A model generated the notes under the pieces. It saw only the letters and a list, made by a program, of their open reading frames with translations, made no database searches and was not told the DNA's origin. A stretch of 64,000 nt of DNA from Bugula neritina. Lineage: Eukaryota > Bryozoa > Gymnolaemata > Cheilostomatida > Bugulidae. Made by a program: the position numbers and the translations under genes. Of the stretch, positions 34,877-47,838 are shown one piece after another (the first letter of the stretch is position 1; the number at the start of each line of letters is the position of its first letter). The DNA lies in assembly GCA_964035545.1 (NCBI GenBank), contig CAXIUT010000181.1, positions 1-64,000 of the forward strand. The letters are read 5' to 3'.

Positions 34877-35520
34877 ATGAGCAAAGGAACACCTCTAACC
34901 AAAGCTCTCGCTCAGTGGTAATAGAAAAATGGCAAACCCGCAGCATAAGCTTAATAGATCAAGCTTGTTTTCTTAGTACATAATCTTTTACCAAGAACCC
35001 TCCCATTGACAAGTTATAAACAAGTGTATTGAGCACCCTCGGTCGCGTTGAAAAGCTATCAATATCCTCAAACTCAATCGACAAAATGGTCAACTTCCCT
35101 CCCTTGAAGTATATCACCCGCCTATCTCTTGCCCGTAACAACATCAAAAGGATATCCGGGCTGGAATAAATAGCAGGCACCCTAAAATAACTATGGCTTT
35201 CCTATAATTTGATCTAGAAACTTGAAGGGTTATCAATGTGTATGAAATTAGCTACTTTATGTATTGGCAGTATCTTTATGATTTATGTAGATAACAGGAT
35301 AAAGAGTTGGGATGAGTTGGATAAATTAAGAGAATTACCATAATTCGAGAACACCTTGTTGATAGGTAATCCTTTCTATGAAACCTTGAAGGATGATGCC
35401 AAATACTATGCTTTAAAGAAAGTTCCTAATTTGAAAAATATTGATGGAATGATCGTTCAAGCTACCTTTGCTAAGAAAAGTGCAGAACTTCCTGATGTAT
35501 TCCCACCTCCACTCAAGTGA
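34877..35520 (+). CDS. DNAL1: Outer-arm dynein light chain 1 (leucine-rich repeat)
   Basis: 200 aa after removing a 20-nt intron (34976-34995) and a 21-nt intron (35270-35290, which restores LCIGNNRIKSWDEL). Starts MSKGTPLTKALAQWQQKNGK, then IKLVFLNPPIDKL and LRR strands (VEKLSISSNSIDKM, ITRLSLARNNIKRISGLEQI, LKQLWLSYNLIQKLEGL), and ends YYALKKVPNLKNIDG with a short tail. This follows the LC1/DNAL1 family closely. LC1 binds the outer dynein heavy chain and tunes ciliary beating, so this is a ciliary gene. Confidence 0.95.
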
Positions 35521-35703
35521 TTTCTATGAGATGATCTCATATATTAGTTTAATAAAAAATTAATTTGAGAAGATTGCTTTCAAGAAAGTTTAATTGAGAA
35601 TTAAATAGTAAAATCTTTGTAAGGAAAAGAGATAAAATTTGACTAGATAAAGGTTTTCAAGAGATAGATTGAAATACTGATTCATTTTAATGGTTTTTAG
35701 TTC

Positions 35704-35965
35704 TCAAAACTAGATTTTTCCAAGATAGTTTGACTTTAATTATGATGCCCAATCCAAGTAAAAGAACTACTAAACCAATACTAACTCATAAACTAAAAGA
35801 TTCATCACTATTTCAACATTTTTAAACAACGATTAAGTTCCAGACCTTCCATCATATGTTCAATAATTGCCAAATATAAAAAAAGCATACAAAGGAAAAA
35901 ACCAATAAAACACAATAAAACCTCAAAACAACCACAATCGCCTCTATCTACTTGATTCTAACCAT
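35704..35965 (-). CDS. Possible small membrane protein (one frame correction)
   Basis: ATG (MVRIKQIEAIVVVLRFYCVL) begins a hydrophobic frame (LVFSFVCFFYIWQLLNI). After one base near 35860 a second hydrophobic stretch follows (VMNLLVYELVLVQQFFYLDW). It could be a ~85-aa two-helix membrane protein. The frame break and short length make it uncertain. The rest of 35521-36158 is AT-rich without other signals. Confidence 0.35.
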
Positions 35966-36158
35966 AATATATCAAAAAAACGATAATTTATTTTTACATC
36001 TAGCTAACAATTCCCATCAAATAATCGAAATCATAGTGAATATTGACACAAAATATCATTTTAGTGGTTTGGATATCCATATTTTATTGATATGATTTAG
36101 TATTAACGGTGATAGTATAGATGCAATTTAAAAATAAGATACGATATAAAAATTAGAT

Positions 36159-37022
36159 ATGTAAGCCTTAAGCTTCCCTAGGGGTAATATCTACCAGATC
36201 ATCTGCCGTGACGGCAATCGAGCTCTCAGAATTGAGACCAACAATCCCAAAGATTTCGAAAGCTCCAGAATAGTTGGATCTCAACCCAACGCCCATGATG
36301 TTGGACAACTCTGGATGATTGAAAAAGTTGGATCAGGAGATGACTAATATGAAATCGTCAACTGTCAATCCAACCTCGTCTGGGATGAATAATGGGGAGA
36401 TATTAAATTGAGATTCGGAAAACAAAACAGTGACCAACTCTATAAGGTAGAAAAAGTCGATAACGCCTTCTGGTTCAAAACTTCATCCAAAGGAAGCAGT
36501 GCTGCTTCACTTGAAGGTATCCTCAGACGCAAAGATTTTGATCCTAACTCAGTCAACCAACTCTTCTATATCGTCCCCGTCAATCACTCAAATGCTTTGG
36601 ATCAAACCTGCATCCTCGTCAACAACTGCTCAGGAAAAGCTTTGGACGTTCCTGGGGCAACATTTGAACACGGTGAGAGGTTGATTCAATGGTAAAAGAA
36701 CAAAAGATTCAATCAGAGATGGAGATGGGTTAAAAACGGAGATGGATATATGTTACAAAGCGTTCTAAATGGTCATTGTGTCGATATTGCCTAAGAAAAG
36801 AAAGAACCAGAATCCAAAGTTGTCCAATGGGATAGAACTGGAGGAGCTAATCAAACTTGGAGACCCAGAAGTATCGGTGGAGGAGTATATAAGATCGAAT
36901 CATGCCATGCTCATGGCCAATTTTTAGCCATCAAGAACTGTGACTACGACAATGGAGGAAAAGTTGAAATTAATAGCCAAGGATCATCCACCGAGTGGAG
37001 AATCGAAGGATTTACTCCATGA
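36159..37022 (+). CDS. Beta-trefoil (ricin-B lectin-like) domain protein
   Basis: 287 aa, no intron. It consists of two beta-trefoil-like halves with repeated Q-x-W-type positions: YQIICRDGNRALRIETNN and VGQLWMIEKV in the first; CILVNNCSGKALDVPGATFE, LIQWQKNKRFNQRWRWV, LNGHCVDIAQE, VVQWDRTGGANQTWRP in the second. There is no signal peptide, so it is probably cytosolic. The family binds carbohydrates or proteins. There is no enzymatic or toxin A-chain domain, so a toxin role is not suggested. An alternative reading with a 21-nt intron right after the ATG would stay in frame. Confidence 0.78.
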
Positions 37023-37086
37023 TCACCTTATCCATAAATAAATATCACACAAGTATATTCCTATAAACTCAATAAATATATTAAAA

Positions 37087-37912
37087 TCAAAGGGTTTACT
37101 CATGACTACCCACTGCTTCAATCGAAGCAACCGACCGATTCTGTAATTTATCTCTCAGCAATGACCTATTGATATTTTTAGGTTTATTCTTCTTGAATTT
37201 ACCATCTTTTAAATAACATCCCCTTATATGTTCCTCTTGATCTTTTTTTATACTACGCACTGAATTGAGTCCTTTCTTTTTAGAGAAAGGCATATACGAT
37301 CTCGATGTTTTAGGCTATAATATCTGGTATGTTTTTGAATTACTCTTCAATATAATCTCTTGATTCAGTTATTTCTATGATTCTATTTGAAAGAGCTCCT
37401 TGTGTTTTGGTTTTGTATTAGAATTAACAAAAAGATTGTTTTCAAAATTCTATGTCTTCACTATTTTACCCAATTGATGTCTATCATCCATAACAACACT
37501 AGAATTTTTCTTCAAACTCAAAGCTTTACTTCTATCTGACAGATATTTCTCCTATTTAAAACTTTTTATCTTCCCATTCCTTCGATGTTCAAGTTAAATA
37601 TACAAAATCTAATTCTTTTTTTTAAGTTCTTTGATAATCTACTTAGTATTCTCCATAAATTCTATCTTTTATATCTCAACTTCATTGATATAACTTTTCA
37701 ACGATTCAGAGTACAACTTCATCTGCTCCTAAAACCCTATCTTTCCACGAACATTCGCCTACTACTTCTGCAACTGCTCCTCAAGCACCTTATAATGACC
37801 CTGTAACTAGATATACTACACGATGATTGTTTGTATTTTTGATAGACAACTCAAATATCCTTCAAGATAATCTTATTCAGTTATAAATTGAGGGACGTTT
37901 ATCTATGGACAT
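37087..37912 (-). CDS. Lys-rich coiled-coil hypothetical protein
   Basis: About 275 aa on the minus strand. Coherent coiled coil (YKVLEEQLQKQQANVRGKIG, FQEQMKLYSESLKSYINEVE, ENTKQIIKELKKKNQILYIQ) followed by a basic disordered C-terminus (SRSYMPFSKKKGLNSVRSIK). The length is one base off a multiple of three, and a single-base change near 37880 links the ATG (MSIDKRPSIYN) to the main frame. Function unknown. Confidence 0.55.
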
Positions 37913-38253
37913 GTTTTTATGATTTATTGTAATTTTTATAGAATTATTTTTATGTTCTATGGGGTCATTATTGTATTAAATATTATTGATATGTTTACTT
38001 ATAAGATAATATTCACTAAAAACCTTTAAATAACGATATTGTTCAGCTAATTGTGATTTAAATAATATTGATAATAATTGATTATTCCAACCTTATTGTC
38101 AGACAATAGACTAAAATAACGAGATCTTTCTTTTTAAAATATAATTGTTATACTACCATTTTTAGTTTAGCATCCCTTTCAAACAAACATTCAAACAACC
38201 ACAATATAAAAGAATCACAATATCGCTATCTAGAATAAAACAAAACAAAAGCA
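37913..38253. other. Intergenic region, 341 bp
   Basis: AT-rich spacer between two minus-strand genes, expected to hold the promoter of the 37087-37912 gene. No ORF, repeat or RNA signal seen. Confidence 0.55.
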
Positions 38254-38853
38254 TCAACAATCATTTGCATCATCTTCCATCACATCCTCAATAACTCTAG
38301 ATTTATTCCCCTTCTTTACCATAGGTTTATTACACAAGGTAAGCTTCCTATACTAATTCCTCCTCTTTATCATCCTCTCTTCTTTATCCCCATACTCCTA
38401 ATTCTAAAAACCACACCTCAACGAACTCTCCCCAAATCGATCAAGCTAATCATACCTCTCACTCTAATTTCTAATCGCCTTGCACAACATATCCTCATAC
38501 CTGATGATCTACTGCTAGAGAAGGCCAACCATCGATTTCTTTTGATTTCTTTGCTGAATCAACTCAATAATGTACTGATATTTATTAGTTATTTTCAAAA
38601 TCATAGCTTCCTATAGAGTCAACCTCAGTGAAATGATTTTTCTTATTTTCTACTAATTAACCATCCCTTTTGATAGAATTGTTACAATTACACTATGTAG
38701 TTCTTTCTGCATATACGATGTCTTCTAGTATGGCTTCAAATTGCTCCATTTCAAATATAGCTACTTACGCTCATAAGGATTCATCTCATCATCATGCTAG
38801 ATTATAAATTTGCTGATGTTGTCGATTGATAGATTGGAAGGCATTTGATTCAT
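38254..38853 (-). CDS. Hypothetical protein, 199 aa
   Basis: Single minus-strand frame, ATG (MNQMPSNLSIDNISKFI) to TGA. Mixed helical and basic (LYLKWSNLKPYQKTSYMQKE, NKYQYIIELIQQRNQKKS, YEDMLCKAIRNQSERYDQL), with an acidic end (EDVMEDDANDC). No recognised domain or membrane segment. The start is 112 bp from the start of the divergent gene at 38966. Confidence 0.62.
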
Positions 38854-38965
38854 TTTTGGATTTTGGTTATTTTTGATTATTAGTAAATTGAATGTTAGAG
38901 TGGATATATATTATTTATAGTTAGAGATTGTAGTTTTATAAATAGTCAACTAGTAGTTAATATAT

Positions 38966-39964
38966 ATGAATCAGATAGGTAGAAATTAGTAGTGGTGTAG
39001 AGATAGCGACAAACTAAAATCAATGCCATCTTTCTCAAGCATCCACGGCACCAACTCCCAAAGCATCTCCGACATAAAACTCTCCCACCCAAAATAAACA
39101 ACAAAAAACATCTAAAAAGACCAAATCCTCTAACCCAAATAAAGCCAAATAGAACTAAATTACAGCTACAGTAGATAACCATATCTCCTAACCGAATACC
39201 ACCATCTCCTGAAAAAAGTACTATCTCTTTACAGTTCATAAAAAAACATAAAAAAACATATCATAAATAGTCTACTCGTTCGAGGCTACTAAACCAACCT
39301 ATCAAACGATATAGGATCAATAGTCGCAAATTCATTTAAGTAGTATACCTAGTTATGCAAAAATCTACAAAATAAAGCAAATTAGGTAGATAATAATGAA
39401 CGTTAAGAAATATTAATGAATTTGAGAAGATAAATTGGATAGCTGAAAATATAGAATGGAAAACAAAGATGTAGAATTGTTTAGTTATAAAAATAAAACC
39501 ATGAAATTAGAATGGAATTGGTCGATAGGAAAGTAGGTCATATCGATGGATGGCAAGTAGATCAAGTATAAAAGATAATAAAATAAACGATAGATAAAAT
39601 GTAGAAAATATAAGTAGATATTTATGGCAAGTTAGGTCAACTACAAAATAAATTGATCGATCTCTCTCGCTTCAGAAACAAAATAGCCATGATCCATGAC
39701 AAATAGAACAAATCTGTACATCTGTCCCCATCAAACAACAAATCCCCACGCATAAACGAATCATAACTAACCCGTCTGACTTCAATAATAATCCGTTTAT
39801 CAGACGAACTAGAACACCAAAAGAAATTATACCTATAATCAACCCATAAAAACAAATCCCTCTCCAAGCAACTCTGCATCCTCTCAACAAACGAATAATC
39901 CAGCAGTCTAAACATAATCGAACAAAGTCACTTCGTTTGTTCTTTTTAGTAGTAATCTCTATGA
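38966..39964 (+). CDS. Hypothetical protein with coiled coil, 332 aa
   Basis: One open frame, ATG (MNQIGRNQQWCRDSDKLK) to TGA, unusually rich in TAA/TAG Gln codons. The central part is coiled-coil-like (LRRQIGQLKIQNGKQRCRIV, VDIYGKLGQLQNKLIDLSRF). The N-terminus is Ser/Asn/Gln-rich. Two antisense frames over the same DNA look open, but they are hydrophobic and Cys-rich in a way typical of shadows; the plus frame explains the whole interval. Function unknown. Confidence 0.62.
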
Positions 39965-39990
39965 TATTTTTGGATAATCATTATTATGAA

Positions 39991-40377
39991 ATGAACTATG
40001 AATCAAGTAGATAGGGCAAATTCAGCATAAGAAAAAATAAATAACTGCTAAGACAATCTAAAATCACCAAAGAACCCATCTGCACATACAGAGAACTCAA
40101 TGTCATATCGCATCATGATCTACATCCAATAAATAAAATGCAGATGCAGAATCGATCGCAACTTATGACCAATTCATATCGAAATAAAATAGAATAGCCT
40201 TCGGAATTGACCAATAGCAGCAGTTAGAGATTTATTTTTAATTAATAAAAAATGGAAAATGGATGGTGCGGGTGTTGCTAACCCAGTAAATCATAAGTAT
40301 ATGTTACGCCTAGTTAAATTTTATCCAGGAGGGTGTTGATGAGAGAGGATGGATGCTGTGGATGTGATAGAAAATGA
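39991..40377 (+). CDS. Small protein with two CC-rich clusters, 128 aa
   Basis: ATG to TGA in one frame, starting 26 bp after the previous stop. The basic N-terminal ~85 aa are followed by two short clusters, GWCGCCQPS and DGCCGCDRK, ~25 residues apart, which could bind metal or be lipidated. No family recognised. The short intergenic distance and same strand as the previous gene are typical for this genome, and I do not infer co-transcription. Confidence 0.5.
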
Positions 40378-40471
40378 TTTTTGTTAGGAAATGGGTCATG
40401 ATCTGGTTTAGTTGCTTTATTGTAGATATTGATTTTCTGTTATTTAGTAACAAGATATAATATAAGTTGAA

Positions 40472-41536
<1,065 letters not shown>

Positions 41537-41642
41537 TAAATACCCAATATCACTTATTTATCTCTTTTTAGTAAAAAAAACAATTTCATTGAATAAAAAT
41601 TAATCAATATTAGCATAAGTAAGAATAGAGATGGTAGTAGTA

Positions 41643-42239
41643 TCATCTGGTTTGCACTTGGTAGACTTTACCTTTCGGTATTCTTTTTTTCAACTCACCT
41701 TTTCTCAACTACTCCACAAACACCTTCAGATACTCTTTAAACTGATCCTTATCTTTTAATTTTTTGTTCTAGACATAAGTTTACAACTTCCCCTCCTCCA
41801 CCTGTCTCAAAACCTCCCCGGTCAGAAATTGCCTAGCCCGATTATATAAAACAACTCCAGTTTCCTCATAAATATCCAATAATCCATATTCCTTCAATGC
41901 ACTTATAGTTAGTTTGTGTTCATTGTTTTATCCCAAAATATAGTGCAATACTTTTTTGTTAGATAATGATGAATGCACAAATCGACTCCATATTTTCTGA
42001 CCCACCTTCTGAACCTAGCAACTACTTTATTAATCAATTTTGATGCTGATGGAGTGCTTGATGCAGATGGTAAGGTGTTTTTGGAAATTATGGAAAGCTG
42101 AAGAATTGAACTTTTATTTTTATTCTGGCGTGAAAGGTTAAAAATGATCAGAAACGTTGTCTGAAGGATTGGGTAAGTTGATAGATAGTTCTTTTTATGA
42201 GGGGGTCTAATCCTTTGCAAGAAATTGATCAAGATACAT
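41643..42239 (-). CDS. Hypothetical protein, 198 aa
   Basis: One minus-strand frame, ATG (MYLDQFLAKDQTPSQKEL) to TGA. The N-terminal ~70 aa are disordered. The C-terminal ~120 aa look like a compact helical domain (QKVGQKIWSRFVHSSLSN, KLTISALKEYGLLDIYEET, ARQFLTGEVLRQVEEGKLQT). I do not recognise the family. It converges with MDH across a 106-bp spacer. Confidence 0.6.
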
Positions 42240-42257
42240 ACTAGAATCACCTCTTTT

Positions 42258-42628
42258 GAGGTAGGTGAAACTTTTAGGAAGAGGGTCTTATTTAGACAGT
42301 TGCTAATGAAGGGCTTAGGTATGATTTTACTCGAAGAAGATGTTTACCTGGTCTGTGTTATCCATTAAAAAATAATTATACGGAAGAGAGCGGAATAACT
42401 CATCACAAAAATCAAAATAGAAACAAATTTTATCTGATAGACCGCTAAATGGCGGGCACTCCCTCACTTTAAATGCCTTCCCTTGATCATTATCCATAAA
42501 ATAAGAATAATATTATTTTCAAATATAGACTTAAGACTACTAAGGTATTCCACGTTTCACCATCATAGTTAGAATAAAATCAAAAAGAAGTAAAATTATG
42601 TTCGATCAGGACAGTTCTAACAAAATGA
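42258..42628 (+). CDS. Hypothetical protein, 5' end unresolved
   Basis: A plus-strand frame reads coherent protein for about 110 codons (QTVANEGLRYDFTRRRCLPG, LCYPLKNNYTEESGITHHKN, FYLIDRQMAGTPSLQMPSLD) to TGA at 42626. No ATG is found at the 5' end in this frame; a short GT...AG intron near 42260-42276 or a base error may hide it. Tyr/Pro/Asn-rich composition recalls small microtubule-associated ciliary proteins, but this is impression only. The given start is approximate. Confidence 0.45.
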
Positions 42629-42683
42629 CATCACTATTTTATCATTATTTATTGATATTACTTAGAGAATAAATGTAACTGTA

Positions 42684-43613
42684 TCAGGAAATGATCATTT
42701 CCGACTCATTCGGTTCTTTCTTCATTCCTCCAGAAGGAATAGGTTGACCTTTAACAACATTATTTCCCTATCCTGGTTCATTTTTTATCATAGGTTCACT
42801 CAGTTTTTGCAAAGTCTGAACTAAATACTGAGTCTAACTCTCTTAGATCTCCTCAAAAAAATCAATCAAAGGAGCATCAACATCACACCACTGATTCTGC
42901 ACCTCCTAATTATCCCCCTTACTGATATTTTTAAGCAACTATCTAGTAGTATTCCTCGTACAGGCCAAATACAAATGAAATACAAAGAATCCTATCAAAG
43001 GCAACCCCAACAATCCAGCAACTATCGACACAATAATAATTATTACAGTCTGATTGATCGAGTTTTCAGATTTAGCAATAGCAAAGACTATCATATTGAT
43101 GATCAACAATCCAATAGAGATAACAGTCGACCCCAAAAACATAATAAAAAATCTGTAATTACGCTTACCAATACAAGTACCAATCACACCACAATGATGA
43201 TCAAATATCTAGACACAATTCTGACAAGAAGAACAATGACTCGCTTTCTTCGGCCTCACTATATGACAACTCTCACAAATCCGAGCCTGCACCCCTACCG
43301 CTGGATTCAAATATTTTTGATTTTTATCAGCATGACGCTCAAGAAATGGTCTTCTCGGTATGATCCCCGGATCAGTACAAGCAGTCAAGTACAAGAAGAA
43401 GTACATACTAGCAATAGCAGCATAGAAAATAATCAACAAAGCCGGTGCAGACTAGAAGTTATCTTTCGCCACGAAGATACAAAAAGGAATAAGCAAGATC
43501 AAAGTATAGCAATAGATACAGAGCATTCCAGCACAATCTTTACCAGGTCCTGCCACACAGCAATTACAAAAGAAACGGTTCCTGCCAGGCCAGATCTCGT
43601 ATATTCTCGGCAT
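42684..43613 (-). CDS. DHHC-type protein S-acyltransferase
   Basis: 309 aa in one frame. Two N-terminal membrane helices ([20 protein letters not shown] and [20 protein letters not shown]), then [10 protein letters not shown], the Cys-rich domain ([29 protein letters not shown]), [16 protein letters not shown], and two further helices ([39 protein letters not shown]). The DHHC motif provides the acylated Cys. The residues after it are GVIG rather than the usual PWVG. The TTR-like motif appears as RNTTRQ. This enzyme palmitoylates cytosolic Cys on Golgi or plasma membranes. The acidic C-terminal tail ends SEMIIS. Confidence 0.93.
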
Positions 43614-43812
43614 CGATTCTTACTATTATTGTATTTGATTATTGATTAAGTATTATTGGCAGATGATGGGCAGGGTAGTCTGTTCGATGTTTATATATTT
43701 GGGTGATTAATGTTGTATTTTGAGATGGTCGCTGATAGTTTTTTGAATGATAATAATGAATTCTAAGAAGATAACTCGTCTAAAAACTCAAAATACTAGC
43801 AAAGAACTCCTA

Positions 43813-45036
43813 TCAATTCCATAAAAACCACCCAACAACAGCAACTACGACTAGTAAACCATCATGAAAATCGACAGCCACCCCCAAATAGCAACAATTC
43901 TGCTAGCATAGCTAAACAAAATGTACCACCAGATGTAGAAGTACCACCCCAAATATAGAAGTTTCAAAGATTTCATGATGTAATAATAGCGAATAAAATC
44001 ACAATTACTAGAATAAAACAAAATACTAAGAAATCGGATAGATGTTCTAGAGAAATAATGTGTTTTAGAACATTAAAAATATATGCTAGAAAAAGATAAT
44101 CATAAAAGATTAAGAACCTTCTACTAGGAAAGATAAATTCAATGGCTTGATATCATCGATAGACAGAAATCTATCATGAATGGTCTTAGCGCACAGAAAT
44201 AATATTCAAATCAAAGATAGGGTATAAATAGTCGAGATAAAAGTAGAGATCGAAGAGAGGATACCACTGCCAGAAGTAAATAGAATTAATATTTTGGAAA
44301 TAGTAGTAGATAAAATTATCAATGGAATAAAAGCAAACCAGTTCGAAAGGTACGATCAGCCAATCGCAGCTGGTTCAGTCCCAACAGATACGCACACATG
44401 ACCCAACGTTTCTTTTGCTAGCATAGCCAAGAACCCAGCCAACCAAAAATCAACACCTATGATGTGTAGTTGTAAGAACTAGTGGAAAGAATTTGTATAT
44501 TTTTTGATGATTTAGTTCGCAGAACATACTATCGATTCAAAGAACGTGGAATCAGTTTATAATAGATCTAGAAGAACGATTTGATGGTGAAATTGAGCAA
44601 AGCAAGATCGTCTACTAGATAACGACTAGTAAAAGCAATCAAAAAGTATAAAATATCATATTATTAAGATTAGGATTCTAAATAGAAAACGATGAGGAGA
44701 TGTCCGATTTCATGAACTATCTATGCAGGAAAGCAACCCATGACAACAAAGAACTAACAGGCGCTTAAGTATCAACAATACTTATAACAAAATTGCAATA
44801 ATGCCGGTAAATAGATAACAGCTCCCTACTCATGTTGGAACTTCCCTCGAAAATATCAATCGCAGCTGAACTACCAGCAATTTCAACAGTCAATTTATAA
44901 TAAAAACCAAGTACACTTATCAACTAGCTGCTCTCTTAACGTTTGAATATCCAAAGTAACATAAAAATTGAAAATTTGTCTCAAAATGGGGAGATATCGG
45001 AGGTGGCATGCGGAGTGGAATCTGAGATCTCGGCAT
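43813..45036 (-). CDS. MBTPS2: Site-2 protease-like membrane metalloprotease
   Basis: Minus strand, about 400 aa, with several membrane helices. The zinc motif HEIGH sits in FPAQIVHEIGHLLIVFYLES. A downstream segment (GVDFWLAGFLAMLAKETLGH, then VGTEPAAIGWSYLSNWFAFI) resembles conserved parts of metazoan site-2 protease. A C-terminal YLGVAVDFHDG stands where the family has its second metal ligand (LDG), followed by the last helix (LLVVVAVVGWFLWN). It cleaves membrane-bound precursors inside the bilayer. The frame near 44785 contains TGA unless an 18-nt GT...AG intron is removed, and the first ~60 codons also need a splice or correction. The start is tentative. Confidence 0.7.
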
Positions 45037-45200
45037 CGATCAAAAATCTAAGCGAATTGATCAATGGGTCTCGAGATTATTTGTAGTAGTTGACAGGAGT
45101 GTGATAATTTTAACAAAAGTTTTGATAATTTTTATTATACTTTTCGTAAGTTTTTATTATATCCAATAGAATATTCTCTAATTTTTATTTAACTCAATAG

Positions 45201-46673
45201 ATGCTGCCTTAAACCTTCACCTCTCCCCCCTGCAACTACCACTCCACCCCCTCGACCTTCTCCTCCCTCACACCCGAACACAAAGAAACCAACCTCAACC
45301 ACTAACTCATCAACAACATCTCTTAATTTAGTTTAGATACCTAAATGGGACAACTCAACAAGATGATGGGAGGCCTAGGCATTGAATAAAAAGAAAATGA
45401 GAAAATAGATAGACACACCACTGATAGATTTATTCCTTTAAGAAAAAATGTAGGAAATGTTGGTTCTTTCGATATGATGCAAGTCTAAGAGGAACAATCT
45501 CTGAGAGGACAAGAAATCAAATAAGAAAAATTGACATTAGATGAGATATACAAATGCGTCCTTTTCTAAAAAAATACAAATAAAATCTTCAACTTCAAAT
45601 AAAGCCATAAATTGGCCCCCAACCTCAAACAGTAGTAAAACGGACCACTAAAAAAAGGTGGTCTCTTGATTGAAAACAGAATAACAAAGAAAAATTCTAA
45701 TGAATATCGTAAAATATCAAAAGTACCCTTCAAAGTACTAGACGCTCCTAATTTGCAAGACGACTTCTACTTGAATTTATTATAATGGTCTTCTCAAAAT
45801 ATCTTATCAGTTGCTCTAGATAACTGTTTATATTTTTGGAATGCTACTAATAATAGAGTAGTCAAGTTTTGTGATCTAGGACAGGATTCTATATCAAGTA
45901 TTACTTGGAATCATGCCGGAACGCAGATTGCTATCGGAACCAGTCGTGGAACCATCGAACAATGGGACGTGACTAGAAATTGCAGAATCAATTAGTATTT
46001 CGGACATAGTGCACGAGTCAGTTCAGTCGCTTGGAATGATAGTTTACTAGCCAGTGGATCCAGAGACAGAACCATACAAATGCGTGACATCAGATAAAGA
46101 AACAGAATAGTCAGCAAATACGAAGGTCACAGCCAGTAAGTCTGCGGTTTGAAGTGGTCAATGAGCAACAATCTACTTGCTTCCGGCGGCAATGACAACA
46201 AATTATTCATCTGGTCCGCACACAGCACCACTCCTATCTGCAAATTCAGCAGCCACTCAGCAGCAGTCAAAGGTATCGCCTGGAGTCCTCACAACCATGG
46301 AGTATTGGCAAGCGGTGGAGGATCAGCCGATAAGACAATCAAATTTTGGAACACACTTGATAACACACTCCTCGACAGCATTGATACTGGTTCACAGGTA
46401 TGTAATCTGATGTTCTCCAAGAACACAAAATAAATTATTAGCACCCATGGCTACTCGAACAATGAGATCACTGTATGGAAGTATCCCACTTTACAGAAGA
46501 TGACCACCTTGACTGGACACACTAGTCGAGTACTGTTTTTGGCGATGAATCCATCAGGATAGACGATAGTTACTGGGGCAGGAGATGAGACTTTGAGGTT
46601 TTGGAATGTTTTTCCTCATAAAGTGCAGAAAGGAAGCCAATCTAGTGCTTTATCGAGTATGGAACTAAGATGA
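45201..46673 (+). CDS. FZR1: APC/C activator, CDH1/Fizzy-related type WD40 protein
   Basis: 490 aa in one frame without intron. The N-terminus contains a C-box-like DRFIPLR motif. KVLDAPNLQDDFYLNLLQWS opens the WD40 propeller, and seven repeats follow (LYFWNATNNRVVKF, TSRGTIEQWDVTRNCRI, SGSRDRTIQMRDIRQRNRI, SGGNDNKLFIWSAHST, ADKTIKFWNTL, NEITVWKYPTLQKM, DETLRFWNVFP). It recruits substrates to the anaphase-promoting complex. The C-terminus ends in ...ELR rather than the usual IR dipeptide. The DAPNL...DDFYLNLLDW-type entry distinguishes the CDC20/CDH1 family from other WD40 proteins. Confidence 0.93.
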
Positions 46674-46964
46674 TTGAGTTTTTATTATTTTTATTATCAT
46701 TTTGGTGATAAAATAAATGAATTAGAAATAATGAACATTTCCTTTACATTATTTTTTATATTTCTGAAGATAATTGGCATGAATTTCTTTAAAAATGTTT
46801 AATATCAATTGAATGAAATTCAAATCTTGAATAAAATAACTTAATCTACTCTTTTCGAAAGTAAAACTCACTTCTCAACCTCTAGGACCAAAGCTTTATC
46901 CGATATTTATGAGATAAATGATTTATTAACTTGAGTAAGATTAAAATAATAGATAAAGATGATA

Positions 46965-47838
46965 TCATGTTTTTATACTAAAGATTTGTCCATGAATAAT
47001 TAGGTTCTTGATGAAAGGCTTGATAATTTTGTTTAAATCCTTTATTTGACCATCAAACTCTAGAATCTCTACATTGACAGATCTATATAGTTCAATTTAT
47101 GAAAGATTACGTCTTTTTTTTCCCCAACTAGAGAAGGAAAGTCTCATTTAATTTAGAATTTTTTCAATCTCCTTTCTACTCTTAAAAAAATCTTCTACTA
47201 CCTTTTCTTTATTCTTTGAATTAGGTGAAGAAAATAGTGAAGATAGAGAACTAGATTTGAGTTCATTTTTTTTATGATTTTTCTCTCTAACTTTAACTTT
47301 ATTTCTATCCTTATCTTTGATATCTCTCATTTTTAAGTCTTGAATCAGATTTGATCATTTCATGTATTTGGTCAACTTCTTTCATTTTCAAAGTTGATTT
47401 TTTCATTACTGTTTACTTTTCTTCAACAAATTTTCTTTAAAAGTGTGGTTCATAGAGTATATTTTTAACTTGAAAACTTTTGAATGCATCCTGTAAAATA
47501 GATTTTTTCCACTCTTTGCCTTTTGGAATCTAGATTTGGTAATCAGCAAGGTTGATTTAGTTTTATAATGAACTTTATTCCCTTATATTTATAAAAGTTA
47601 AGAAATATTGGAAGAAATGCCTTTGACAATCCTCAGAGATAGATTTGATAATCTTGTAAGCTTCATCCAACTTTGAATCACAAACTAGAGCTTGTTCTTC
47701 TTTTAAAGTTGTTTTTTAAAACCAATCAATTAATTCCAATGTGATGTCATCAACAAGCCTCCTCCTTTTTCCCTCTTCCATAGTAGATTAGCAATTATAA
47801 GAAAATTCAATTGAATCTCTTGTTATATTCAAATCCAT
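46965..47838 (-). CDS. Hypothetical protein, about 290 aa (one frame correction)
   Basis: Minus strand, starts MDLNITRDSIEFSYNC. The first ~165 codons (TLELIDWFQKTTLKEEQALV, DEAYKIIKSISEDCQRHFFQ) and the last ~120 (FSSPNSKNKEKVVEDFFKSR, QIKDLNKIIKPFIKNLIIHG) are in different frames that join if one A is removed from an A run near 47333. The total length is also one base over a multiple of three. Helical, no recognised domain. Confidence 0.58.

Noticed and set aside
36159-37022. Toxin gene suggested by the ricin-B-type domain
   Set aside because: Only the lectin-type beta-trefoil is present, with no catalytic chain and no signal peptide. Such domains are widespread in non-toxic proteins.
38946-39915. 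Hydrophobic, Cys-rich minus-strand frames
   Set aside because: They lie entirely antisense to a 332-codon plus-strand gene that explains the interval; their hydrophobicity comes from T-rich reverse complement.
42975-43649. 224-codon plus-strand frame under the standard code
   Set aside because: Antisense of the DHHC acyltransferase, whose catalytic motif and helices are clear on the minus strand.
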